A stretch of 64,000 bases of DNA, taken from positions 1 through 64,000 of the forward strand of contig NZ_JAAVUS010000015.1 in NCBI RefSeq assembly GCF_018449525.1. Reading direction: 5' to 3'. Shown piece after piece: positions 52,549 through 60,736 of the stretch (position 1 is its first letter; each line of letters opens with the position of its first letter). The translations under genes were made by a program, and so were the position numbers. Under the pieces are notes generated by a model. That model did not search any database and was not told the DNA's origin. It saw only the letters and a program-made list of their open reading frames with translations. Origin of the DNA: Bradyrhizobium sp. dw_78 (GTDB lineage: Bacteria; Pseudomonadota; Alphaproteobacteria; Rhizobiales; Xanthobacteraceae).

Positions 52549-53477
52549 GCGTCCGCCTCGATGGGGCCCGTCTGCGGGACGGTCAGATCGACCGGCGCGA
52601 TAAAATGGGACGATTGCTTACCGAGGTTCTGCAACAAGGACTCCGCTGGATTAGGTCCCGGATAGGCGATCAGACCACTGAAACCATTGGTACCAACCTC
52701 AATGCTGGTACGATCGCCGCCGACGAACATCGCGTGCCCAACAGAGACGGCGATCAACCCAATCGCGGCCTGGCCATCCAGCCCGAGAATCCAAGTCTCC
52801 GGGTTGGCAAGCAGCACCCAGCTTGAACCCTCGGGAAGATCAATCCGTTCCAGAATGAAATGCTGATTGGCGACGAGAACCGTTCGAGCGCTGCTGAGCC
52901 GGAGTGGATTGCACGGGCCTGGAGCCGGCCCGGCATCGGCGACGGCTACAGCGCTGTCTTCGTGCAAATCGCGCTGCCTTCCATAGTCGAACAGACGGAA
53001 TGTGACGTCGCTGCGCTGCTGAATTTCGGCAAGCACAATGCCGGCGCCGATGGCATGGATTGTACCGGCGGGGACGAAGATGACATCGCCTTTTGCAACT
53101 GGACGCCATTGAACCAGATCGGCAATCGAACCGTCCCTGATCGAGGCATGGAGTTCCTGCGGCGTGAGATGCCGCTTCAATCCAACAGCAACCCGTGCGG
53201 CCAGCGCTGCAGAAAGAATGTACCACGCTTCGGTCTTGCCGGATGGCAGACCCATCTCACGCGCGAATACGTCGTTGGGATGAACCTGGATCGATAAGGG
53301 CTCGCTGGTAAATAACAGCTTGAGCAGCAACGCCGGGACTGGCGCATGTCTATCGGAGCGATCAAACCATAACTCCCCGATGGCGTCTCCGGAGCCGTCA
53401 AGGTCGCTCCAGGGGTGCAGATCGATAAGCCCCCAAGGCTTTCGCACGACCTGCACGGAGACATATTCGATAGCCAT
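52545..53477 (-). CDS. manA: Class I mannose-6-phosphate isomerase
   Basis: 310 residues, the short form of the family. Zinc ligands are all present: Gln and His in SIQVHPND, Glu in KTEAWYIL, His in PAGTIHAIG. The catalytic Arg region is EIQQRSDVTFRLFDYGR. It interconverts fructose-6-phosphate and mannose-6-phosphate. AGGA precedes the ATG at 53477. First gene of a three-gene operon, coupled by a 4-bp overlap to the glycosyltransferase, so it may supply mannose units to it. Confidence 0.9.
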   Translation of the reverse strand: MAIEYVSVQVVRKPWGLIDLHPWSDLDGSGDAIGELWFDRSDRHAPVPALLLKLLFTSEPLSIQVHPNDVFAREMGLPSGKTEAWYILSAALAARVAVGLKRHLTPQELHASIRDGSIADLVQWRPVAKGDVIFVPAGTIHAIGAGIVLAEIQQRSDVTFRLFDYGRQRDLHEDSAVAVADAGPAPGPCNPLRLSSARTVLVANQHFILERIDLPEGSSWVLLANPETWILGLDGQAAIGLIAVSVGHAMFVGGDRTSIEVGTNGFSGLIAYPGPNPAESLLQNLGKQSSHFIAPVDLTVPQTGPIEADA

Positions 53478-53905
53478 AGGTTGTCCTGTCCCGTAACGCG
53501 CATATCGATGCGATATGCCGTTGGTCGATCCCGTCCGTAAATTTTGGCATGGCTAAGCTTAGAGATTCGGGATCTGCGCCATCGAGGCGATCCGAATGCA
53601 CTGTTTCATCAGATGGATACTCCGGCGCGCAATAGCAATTGGCCTGCGGTAATAAAAGGCCAGAGCGCTGACATGGCCGAAACTACGATAAACTGTCGGC
53701 AGTAAATCGAGCATGCCTGCGATCGCTCTCGCAATCGGAGGTTTGCACCCCGATTTTGGTGCATTTGTAACCCACCGCGTCCATATCTCTGATTGTTGTT
53801 AGCTAATCGGGGTCACATGGACTATGAGATGTTAACTCTGCGCCCATACCCGTTCTTTGCTAAGGCGTAGGCCATTTCCTTTGTTCACTTTCGAAAGCAC
53901 CTTTA
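53478..53905. other. Intergenic region between divergent genes
   Basis: 428 bp that must hold the promoters of the mannose operon (leftward) and the response regulator gene (rightward). TGCACC/GGTGCA at 53744-53763 forms a 6-bp dyad with 8-bp spacer. No gene recognised. Confidence 0.45.
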
Positions 53906-54292
53906 ATGATGATCCTGGATCATGCGGCTATCCCAGCGGTCGTTCTCGTCGTCGAAGATGAAGCGCTGCTGCGGATGTGTGCGGTCGATATGGTGGAAGA
54001 CGCCGGCTACACGTCGGTTGAGGCCGTGGATGCCGACCAAGCCATCGCAATCCTCGAATCCAGGTCTGACATCGCGTTGATGTTCACTGACATTCAGATG
54101 GCCGGCAGCATGAATGGCCTGAAACTCGCCCACGCGGTGCATGAGCGTTGGCCGCCGATCAAGATCATCCTGGTGTCCGGGCAGCTGAAACTGGCAAACA
54201 CCGATATTCCCGCAGGCAGCCGGTATTTCGGGAAACCACTCGATGCCAAAGTCATGATTGCCCAGATGCAGAACATGATCGATCAAGCCTGA
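53906..54292 (+). CDS. Single-domain response regulator
   Basis: 128 residues, a receiver domain with no output domain. Acidic pocket EDE near residues 17-19 (VVEDEALLRM), phosphoacceptor Asp in LMFTDIQMAGSMNGL, switch Ser in ILVSGQ and Lys in YFGKPL. It probably works as a phosphorelay shuttle or by protein contact, with the HWE-type kinase 160 bp downstream as the obvious partner. RRs of this form in alphaproteobacteria often accompany HWE kinases. Confidence 0.92.
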   Translation: MMILDHAAIPAVVLVVEDEALLRMCAVDMVEDAGYTSVEAVDADQAIAILESRSDIALMFTDIQMAGSMNGLKLAHAVHERWPPIKIILVSGQLKLANTDIPAGSRYFGKPLDAKVMIAQMQNMIDQA

Positions 54293-54454
54293 TGCCGCAT
54301 TATCGGGCCGCAGCGGCGATATATCACCCAATCGTGCTGCAATTGCGTTGCAATAATTAGTCCAGGGTCGCTCTGAGACGGTATAGTCATTGATGTTTCA
54401 AACCAACGATAGGCTGGATCTGGGCCGTTCGAGCAACGCATCGTCCGCCGGGAT

Positions 54455-55156
54455 TTGGCAGCGGAGAACATCAGCCTTCGGCTGCTGCTGGAGCAAGCCG
54501 AAAATGATGCTCAGGGATTGCTGGCTCAGGCCGGTATTGAGGCCAAGCAGCACGAGGCGGCTGATAAGATTCAAAGACTGATCCTGGAAGAGCTTCATCA
54601 TCGCATCAAGAATACCTTGGCGATGGTCGGCGCGATTGTTTCCCAAAGTTTGCGGAACGTGCCGGGAGCCGAACATGCGCAGTACGCCATCGAAGGCCGT
54701 CTGCTGGCGCTGGGACAGGCTCATGACCTTCTTTTGCAGGCAAGATGGACCGGCGCGGATCTCGGAAAGGTCGTTCGCGGCGCCACCGAGGCCTTCGATA
54801 ATCCCGACATGCCCAAATTTACGATGGCCGGACCCGATGTACGGTTGACGTCAGCGGCCGTCACCGCGATTGCAATGATCTTCAACGAACTTTGCACCAA
54901 CACCACGAAATTCGGCGCGTTGTCGGTGCCTGCGGGCCGCGTCGAGATCGCCCGGACGCTCGATCCCAAGACGCAGCGTCTGCACCTGACATGGATCGAG
55001 CGGAACGGCCCCTCGGTTCGGGCTCCGACAAAGCGCAGCTTCGGGACGCGGCTGATCGAAACGCTTGGCGAGCAACTCAAGGGCGATGTGCATTTGACAT
55101 ATGAGCCCAGCGGCTTCGTGTACGCATTCGACATGCCCCTACCGCCTTTAACGTGA
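54455..55156 (+). CDS. HWE-type sensor histidine kinase, short or 5'-damaged
   Basis: 233 residues from a TTG at 54455. H-box LEELHHRIKNTLAMVGAIVS, N-box FNELCTNTTKFGALS, LTWIERNGP with the W-x-E of HWE kinases, and FGTRLI. There is no sensor domain. The same frame is open further upstream (PFEQRIVRRDLAAEN) but has no start before a stop near 54410, while another frame offers ATG 54393 (MFQTNDRLDLG). A one-base indel near 54425 could therefore have split a slightly longer N-terminal coiled coil. It follows the response regulator gene and is followed by a strong terminator. Confidence 0.8.
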   Translation: MAAENISLRLLLEQAENDAQGLLAQAGIEAKQHEAADKIQRLILEELHHRIKNTLAMVGAIVSQSLRNVPGAEHAQYAIEGRLLALGQAHDLLLQARWTGADLGKVVRGATEAFDNPDMPKFTMAGPDVRLTSAAVTAIAMIFNELCTNTTKFGALSVPAGRVEIARTLDPKTQRLHLTWIERNGPSVRAPTKRSFGTRLIETLGEQLKGDVHLTYEPSGFVYAFDMPLPPLT

Positions 55157-55193
55157 AGCGGCGCCTTTCGAGAACTTAAGCGCAAAGAGAAAA

Positions 55194-55225
55194 GCCCCGA
55201 GCAGGGAGCGCTCGGGGCCTTCGTT
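55194..55225 (+). terminator. Rho-independent terminator after the HWE kinase
   Basis: GCCCCGAGC (55194-55202) pairs with GCTCGGGGC (55210-55218) around a 7-base loop, followed by CTTCGTT. It is 38 bp after the kinase stop, and lies in front of the convergent desaturase gene. Confidence 0.7.
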
Positions 55226-55305
55226 CATCGGAGCCAAATGGGCGACATAGGGCGTCCGGCAACGCTTGGACAAGCCAGCCAATCAGTAATGGCTCCCGTC
55301 CCTTG

Positions 55306-56316
55306 TTACCTGACAGATCGCGACGCCTCTCCAAACGAAATGAGCCGGCGTCCCACCTCGTCCCACAGAGCCCTTCGTACACACTGCAGACTTTCGATCA
55401 GAGTGATCCGTCCAACAACAGCGAGCTCCGGATAATCCAGCAACACATCCGGCAACCGATAACAAGGAATTCGGCTGCACAGATGATGGACGTGATGGAT
55501 CCCGATATTAGCTGTGAACCAGCGCAAAACGCCCGGCAAGTGATAGTAGGAACTGCCATGCAGCGCAGCTTCGTGAAAACTCCAGGCGTCGTCACGGGAC
55601 CAGGAGGTGTTTTCGAATTGGTGTTGAACATAAAACAGCCAGACACCGATAGATGCCGCCAGAACCGTGATCGGCAGGTGAACAAGGAGAAGCGCCTCAA
55701 ACCCGACCAGCCGGATCATCGCGACGACCAAAATCGCGATGGCCGCGTTCGTGCCCATTGTACTTAGCCACGGCTCCCATCCGCTGCGCATCATCCCGAT
55801 CGGCAAGCGATGCCGCAAGATGAACAAATAGGTGGGACCTACACCAAACATCACGATCGGGTGCCGGTACAGGCGGTAAAGGAACTGATGCCATCGAGGC
55901 CGCGCGAGAAACTCGCGCACGGTCAACGTGTCAATATCGCCGATGCCCCGGTGATCGAGGTTACCTGAACTGGCATGATGACGTGCATGGCTGCGTCGCC
56001 AGAAGTCGTACGGAGTCAGGGTCACGACGCTAATGGCACGGCCGACCCAATCATTAGCGAGACGGCCGTGGAAAAACGACCCGTGGCCGCAATCGTGTTG
56101 GATCATGAAGAGGCGAACGAGAAAGCCCGCCGCAGGTATCACCAGCAGCAGACCAATCCAATAGCCGTGGTCAAGAGCCGCCGCCATCAGGGCCCAGATA
56201 ACGAGGAAGGGCGCCGCCGTGATCACCAGCTCGAATACGCTCCGCGCGCTGTTCGGCTCGCGATAACGGGCGAGCAGCTGCGCCAACGCGCGGGTTTCTG
56301 GTGGGTTATGAACCAT
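55306..56316 (-). CDS. Membrane fatty acid desaturase
   Basis: 336 residues. Three histidine boxes for the di-iron centre are present: QHDCGHGS, SHARHHASSG and HHVHHLCSR. They are placed around four membrane segments (FELVITAAPFLVIWALMA, YWIGLLLVIPAAGFLV, and two near residues 195-235). It introduces a double bond into acyl chains with O2 and electrons from ferredoxin or cytochrome. The C-terminus is cytoplasmic. It would adjust membrane fluidity in cold or stress; the position specificity is unknown. Confidence 0.92.
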   Translation of the reverse strand: MVHNPPETRALAQLLARYREPNSARSVFELVITAAPFLVIWALMAAALDHGYWIGLLLVIPAAGFLVRLFMIQHDCGHGSFFHGRLANDWVGRAISVVTLTPYDFWRRSHARHHASSGNLDHRGIGDIDTLTVREFLARPRWHQFLYRLYRHPIVMFGVGPTYLFILRHRLPIGMMRSGWEPWLSTMGTNAAIAILVVAMIRLVGFEALLLVHLPITVLAASIGVWLFYVQHQFENTSWSRDDAWSFHEAALHGSSYYHLPGVLRWFTANIGIHHVHHLCSRIPCYRLPDVLLDYPELAVVGRITLIESLQCVRRALWDEVGRRLISFGEASRSVR

Positions 56317-56400
56317 TTTCTGGACCGGTTTCCTATGCCCCTTCAGCGAGCCGCCACTCGCAATGGACTCCCGCGCCCCAAGGATTTCGTGAGCTGCGCC

Positions 56401-57336
56401 TCAAGTCGCCTGGAAAGCAGGTGCTGGTCCCTCACCTTTCAGAGCGATCTTCTGTGCCGAATTGTTGCTCGTCGGCAGAAGCTCATTTGCATTGGCCGGC
56501 GCCGTCGCATTTCCGCCAGCCAAAGCCAACGCCACGACGGGGTTCATGCTGTCGACCATCGAGGTGGGGATCAGGATCGTGGCACCACGTTCCTTGGTCG
56601 TCTCGTAGATGATATTCATGGCACGCAATTGCAGGGCAGCCGGTTGTCCCGCATAGATCGTGGCCGCCTCGACGAACTTGCCGGCGATCGCGGCCTCGGC
56701 CGATCCAAGGATGACGCGTGCCTGTTTCTCGCGTTCGGCCTGGGCTTGCCGTGACATGGCATCCTGCAATGCGACCGGGATCGCGACGTCGCGTATCTCG
56801 ACGGACTTCACCGAGATGCCCCAGTCCGCCGTCTTGCGTCCGATTTCGCCGCGCAACAGGTCGTCTGCGGCGGTCCGTTCCGACAAAAGCGCTGACAACA
56901 TCGACGAACCGATCATCTCCCGAAGCGACGTCTGGGCGACCCGATCGATGGCTTCGCGATAGTTTGTAATATTCAAAGCCGCCTTCTGCGCATCATGGAC
57001 GAACCAGAAAATGATGGCGTCCACGTTCACCGGAACCGTATCCTTTGTCAGGGCCTCCTCGGCACTGAAAGCAGTGGTCTGAATACGCTCGTCAATGACG
57101 GCCACGACGTTGTCGATCACTGGAATGATCAAGAAAAGTCCGGGCCCTTTCACGCCACGCAATTTGCCGGCGCGCAGAATAACGAATTTCTGCCAGGCGT
57201 TCGCCATCTTCAGGGCGGAAGCGATGATAATCGCGACGACCACGAAAGCGACGCCCACGACAAGATAACCCGTCGCACCAAGGGCCGCGCCGACGACAAG
57301 GCAAGCGATCGTTAGAAATACGGTGATCGGATTCAT
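56401..57336 (-). CDS. SPFH/band-7 (slipin-type) membrane protein
   Basis: 311 residues from ATG 57336 (an upstream ATG at 57411 would run through a regulatory palindrome). Two N-terminal membrane segments (residues 4-44) precede the SPFH domain: GPGLFLIIPVIDNVVAVIDE, VNVDAIIFWFVHDAQKAALN, SLREMIGSSMLSALLSERTA. A helical AEREKQARVILGSAEAAIAG follows. Slipins oligomerise in membrane microdomains and often partner with NfeD proteases, but no nfeD gene is next to it. A perfect CTGAGCAATATTGCTCAG palindrome lies 68 bp upstream. Confidence 0.9.
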   Translation of the reverse strand: MNPITVFLTIACLVVGAALGATGYLVVGVAFVVVAIIIASALKMANAWQKFVILRAGKLRGVKGPGLFLIIPVIDNVVAVIDERIQTTAFSAEEALTKDTVPVNVDAIIFWFVHDAQKAALNITNYREAIDRVAQTSLREMIGSSMLSALLSERTAADDLLRGEIGRKTADWGISVKSVEIRDVAIPVALQDAMSRQAQAEREKQARVILGSAEAAIAGKFVEAATIYAGQPAALQLRAMNIIYETTKERGATILIPTSMVDSMNPVVALALAGGNATAPANANELLPTSNNSAQKIALKGEGPAPAFQAT

Positions 57337-57403
57337 TGTTATTGCGGCTTCCAACTCTCGAGGCCGTCCCAAGCGCCACGTTAATCCCTGTTTTGGCATT
57401 TTA

Positions 57404-57421
57404 CTGAGCAATATTGCTCAG
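57404..57421. promoter_or_regulatory. TGAGC-N6-GCTCA palindrome, perfect copy C
   Basis: CTGAGCAATATTGCTCAG is fully symmetric, 68 bp before the SPFH start codon. Its half-site/spacer geometry (5-6-5) equals that of CRP sites. Confidence 0.65.
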
Positions 57422-57467
57422 CCTCGGGACGGAAGCCCGCTGTTTTCCATTGCAGCCATGAAACGAT

Positions 57468-58559
57468 TCAGGCGTTTCTTGCGGCGTGATGGGCGATTGA
57501 AACGAAGGTGCCTTGGGGACCGCTCGCGGTCACCACCAGCGCATTCAGTTGGCCGGCGAGAGCGGCGATGATACCGGTGCCGAGCCCGCCTTCGGCATTA
57601 CCCGCGCGCTGCTGTTTGCCCTTCCCGTTATCGGATACCGACAGCGTCCATTCCGTTTCGACGGAATCGTAGGTCACGACAATGCGCCCGCCCTTCGCTG
57701 CATTGCCGAATGCGTGCTTGAGCGAGTTGATGACAAGCTCGGTGACGATCAGTCCGAGATTCTCGGCCTTCCGACGGTCCGCGTTGCCCCCATTGCCAAG
57801 GACTTCAATCAAGATGGCCTGGTCATCGCCGATCATCGAACAGGAGATGGCCTCGCATAGATTCACCAAATAGGGGATCAATTCGACGGCCCCGCCCACG
57901 GTCGACACATGGAGGTACTTTTGCACGGCTGCGATCGACATGATCCTGTTATGCGCGTCCTCCAAAGCTCGCCTCGCTTCGGCCAAAGTGACCTTTCTGG
58001 CTTTCATGGAAATGATGCTTGCAATGATTTGCAGGCTGTTGGCCACGCGATGGTAGATTTCGTCGAGCAGAATGTCTTTCTGCCGGATCAACTCAGCGTT
58101 CTCGTGTTCCAGAAGACGCTTGCTTGTGACATCTTCAATGCTAAGAAAGATGTTCGCGGGGGACTCGCCCTTGTAAAATACTTCCCGCGCATTCAGCAGC
58201 ATCGTTCGTCGCCCGAGCAGCCGAAAGTCATATTCGACTTCGTAATTCTCCATAGCTCCTTGCTCGGGTATGATTTGGCCCAGCAGCAAACGAAGCTGGG
58301 GGATGTCCCACTCCCCGCCTCCCAACTCATAAAGCGGCCTACCGAGGATATCGCCGATATCGAGCCTGAATGTCGTACAGAAGGCGCGGCTCGCGGCGAT
58401 CAGCCTCAGATCCCGGTCGAGAACCAGCAGAGGTTCGCGAATGGTGTCGACAATTCCCTGGGCGACCGCTCTGGCGGCATCGTCCTCAACGAAGTCGGCC
58501 GGTTGCCAGGGTTTGTCCTTGGTGGTCGCCGCCAGAGCTGCCCGAATTTGCGGAATCAT
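57468..58559 (-). CDS. PAS-containing HisKA_2-type sensor histidine kinase
   Basis: 363 residues from ATG 58559, with GGAG upstream. Residues ~40-160 are a PAS domain (PLLVLDRDLRLIAASRAFCT, GRPLYELGGGEWDIPQLRLL, MLLNAREVFYKG). Then the HisKA_2 box LLDEIYHRVANSLQIIASII and an HATPase domain (NLGLIVTELVINSLKHAFG, LSVSDNGKGK, GLGTGIIAALAGQL). It is cytoplasmic, so it senses an internal signal. Kinases of this subgroup feed the PhyR/EcfG stress pathway or single-domain regulators in alphaproteobacteria; here a receiver gene is 4 kb away. Confidence 0.9.
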   Translation of the reverse strand: MIPQIRAALAATTKDKPWQPADFVEDDAARAVAQGIVDTIREPLLVLDRDLRLIAASRAFCTTFRLDIGDILGRPLYELGGGEWDIPQLRLLLGQIIPEQGAMENYEVEYDFRLLGRRTMLLNAREVFYKGESPANIFLSIEDVTSKRLLEHENAELIRQKDILLDEIYHRVANSLQIIASIISMKARKVTLAEARRALEDAHNRIMSIAAVQKYLHVSTVGGAVELIPYLVNLCEAISCSMIGDDQAILIEVLGNGGNADRRKAENLGLIVTELVINSLKHAFGNAAKGGRIVVTYDSVETEWTLSVSDNGKGKQQRAGNAEGGLGTGIIAALAGQLNALVVTASGPQGTFVSIAHHAARNA

Positions 58560-58587
58560 GTTCCATCTCCATGTTTTCCAACAGCGC

Positions 58588-58893
58588 CTACCAGCGCCTC
58601 CGCCATGCGCCGCCCCAGATTCCTCCCCATCGGCTTCTTCGGTGGACAAGCCTGATAATCAGAAGAAGCAATATCGCGCCGATCGCGGCATCAACGATCG
58701 CCGAAACAATGCCCGAGCCTAGATGGATTCCGAGCTGTGGAAGTATCCAGCTCGCAATGAAGGCGCCCGCGACTCCCACGATGAGATCGCCAAACAGGCC
58801 CAGACCTGTGCCTTCGACAATTTGGCCGGCGAGCCAGCCAGCCGCGATGCCGACAGCCAATATGACGACCAGACTATCGCCCGATATGTTCAT
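58588..58893 (-). CDS. GlsB/YeaQ-type stress membrane protein
   Basis: 101 residues from ATG 58893. Three hydrophobic glycine-rich segments (VVILAVGIAAGWLAGQIV, LIVGVAGAFIASWILPQLG, VDAAIGAILLLLIIRLV) and a basic tail rich in Trp and Arg (RRSRWGGIWGGAWRRRW). This is the transglycosylase-associated/GlsB family, small membrane proteins induced by general stress, function unknown. The kinase gene starts 28 bp after its stop on the same strand. A motif copy lies 77 bp upstream of its start. Confidence 0.9.
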   Translation of the reverse strand: MNISGDSLVVILAVGIAAGWLAGQIVEGTGLGLFGDLIVGVAGAFIASWILPQLGIHLGSGIVSAIVDAAIGAILLLLIIRLVHRRSRWGGIWGGAWRRRW

Positions 58894-58969
58894 TTTTGCG
58901 CCCTCACAATTGGACAATTCAGGCGGTAGCGCCATCGTAACAACGATAAACCTTGAGGCAGGATGGATA

Positions 58970-58987
58970 CTGTGCAAAATTGCTCAG
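58970..58987. promoter_or_regulatory. TGAGC-N6-GCTCA-type palindrome, copy D
   Basis: CTGTGCAAAATTGCTCAG, 77 bp before the GlsB-type start; only two bases break the symmetry. Part of a 366-bp gap (58894-59259) that shows no gene. Confidence 0.6.
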
Positions 58988-59047
58988 GTGCCGCTGGTTT
59001 ATGCGACGTGCCGCTCACTAATAGGTGTTGACCACTTTGCGGAAAAT

Positions 59048-59065
59048 CTGTGCAATTTTGTTCAG
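59048..59065. promoter_or_regulatory. TGAGC-N6-GCTCA-type palindrome, copy E
   Basis: CTGTGCAATTTTGTTCAG, 78 bp from copy D in the same intergenic region, between the GlsB-type gene and the plus-strand DUF1488 gene. Confidence 0.5.
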
Positions 59066-59259
59066 CGTGAACGATAATAACAGATAGGCTGCTGGGTGGA
59101 TGCTCAGGCCTCGTGCGGCAAGTCCGATTGGCTTGACTGCCAGCAACGCAGATTCGTCCCGAAGATTTCACTTTGACCATCGGGACAACGCGGACAACCG
59201 CTTTGTTCAGTAGCTATTTCTGTTCATATCGGAATCTGAAGGCATTCCGCCGCCAGTGA

Positions 59260-59509
59260 ATGTCGCCCTTCGCTGACAAAGAGCTGGACACGGGCCGTAC
59301 GGTTTTGGGGATATGATACCTCGATTGAATATTCCTTTTTTGTCACCGTCGATGCTCTCAAGAGGGTGGAACCGCATCTCCGGTCTGACGAAGAAGGCTT
59401 TCTCTGTGCATTCGATGAGAATCGCGATCTGATTTGCCAGACGGCCGCAGCGGTGCATTCGCTGGATCGAAAGGGCCGCTACGAATTGGTGGGTGCGGAT
59501 TTCAGCTAG
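59260..59509 (+). CDS. DUF1488-family small protein, start disturbed
   Basis: The frame ending at TAG 59507-59509 encodes RAVRFWGYDTSIEYSFFVTV then DALKRVEPHLRSDEEGFLCA, FDENRD and KGRYELVGADFS, a full DUF1488 domain (about 80 residues, function unknown, common in rhizobia). It has no standard start: upstream it is open to a TGA near 59238. The only ATG with a suitable N-terminus (59260, MSPFADKE) is one base out of frame and would need a shift near 59280. So this is either a frameshifted gene or one with a sequencing error or an unusual start. Confidence 0.68.
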
Positions 59510-59766
59510 ATTCGTTCCGGACCTACCCGCCTCCATCACGACGGGCCGCCTGCCCAAAACGGGGTAGTTGATCTGTCAATCCAGCCCGGCAAGCTCATCG
59601 CGTGAAGGATTTCATGTGCATTTTCCGCGGGGCGAACATCAACACATAAGGCTATGCCAGCCGTCCGTTATGGCTATGCTGGTGGCAGATAGATCTGCAC
59701 TTTCGCCCGAACGGAAGGCGCCAAGCATATGCTGAGCTGAAACACCAACCAGGCACCATCAACTTC

Positions 59767-60444
59767 ATGCCAAAAGCCGCAAAGGGCTCGTTTGATCCAA
59801 AAGACTTTCTCGCCAAGGTTGGCGAGGGAAAAGTCATATTGAAATTTGACAAGAACCAAGTCGTTTTTTCGCAAGGCGATATCGCAGATACGGTTTTCTA
59901 TATTCAAAAGGGAAAGATCAAGGTTTTCGTTGTCTCCGAACAGGGCAAGGAAGCCGTGGTCGGAATCATGGAGCCCGGACAATTCTTTGGCGAAGGATGC
60001 CTCAACGGCCATCCCGTGCGGATCTCTACAACCGTGGCTATGGAAGAGTGCCTGATTACCTCCATCGCCAAGAAGGCGATGCTGGCGACGATTCAAAGCG
60101 AGCCGAAGTTTGCAGAGCTGTTCATGGCGTATCTCCTGAGTCGGAACAGCCGCATCGAGGAGGATTTGATCGACCAGTTATTTAACTCAAGTGAGAGGCG
60201 GCTCGCGCGCCTCCTCCTGCTCCTGGCTAATTTCGGAAAGGAAGGCGCCCCGCAGCCGATTGCGGCACATATCAGCCAGGAAACGCTGGCGGAGATGATC
60301 GGTACAACGCGCTCCCGCGTCAGCTTTTTCATGAACAAATTTCGCAAGCTCGGCTTCATCACCTATAACGGGACGATCGAGGTTCATAGTTCGCTCTTGA
60401 ACGCGGTCTTGTACGATAAGCCCGAAATAAAGCGGGACGAGTGA
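59767..60444 (+). CDS. Crp/Fnr-family transcriptional regulator (copy 2)
   Basis: 225 residues. Cyclic-nucleotide-binding barrel at ~20-125 (QGDIADTVFYIQKGKIKVFV, MEPGQFFGEGCLNG), dimer helix FNSSERRLARLLLLLANFG, and DNA-binding helix TRSRVSFFMNKFRKLGFI. No Fe-S cysteine cluster. It is very similar to the next gene and to the regulator at 2.7 kb, with the recognition helix nearly unchanged, so the three may share operators. Ligand unknown; cAMP contact residues cannot be judged by eye. Confidence 0.93.
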   Translation: MPKAAKGSFDPKDFLAKVGEGKVILKFDKNQVVFSQGDIADTVFYIQKGKIKVFVVSEQGKEAVVGIMEPGQFFGEGCLNGHPVRISTTVAMEECLITSIAKKAMLATIQSEPKFAELFMAYLLSRNSRIEEDLIDQLFNSSERRLARLLLLLANFGKEGAPQPIAAHISQETLAEMIGTTRSRVSFFMNKFRKLGFITYNGTIEVHSSLLNAVLYDKPEIKRDE

Positions 60445-60736
60445 AGCTGCCGACGCCAAGCTGGTATCCAGCAGCAGATATTGTCCATCAGTCCGGTTTC
60501 ATCGATCTTGCGTTTGCCAATTTATCCAAGAAGAAATACGCAAAACAGCACGGGCTGCGATACGCTGCGGCAATTGATGTCGAAATTATAGTTGCCGTTC
60601 CAGGCAACAAGCCCATCACAAGCGATAGCCACGGAACTTTTGTGCGGCGGACTCGTTGATGGTTATCACCGCGCCGTCCTTAGCTTCTACCGGTGACTGA
60701 GAGTGTTGTGCTCCCGCCTGATCAGGGACCGACACC

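Noticed and set aside
60441..60659. 72-codon frame overlapping the stop of Crp/Fnr copy 2
   Set aside because: GTG overlap is suggestive, but composition and motifs give no support and it lies in a promoter region for copy 3.
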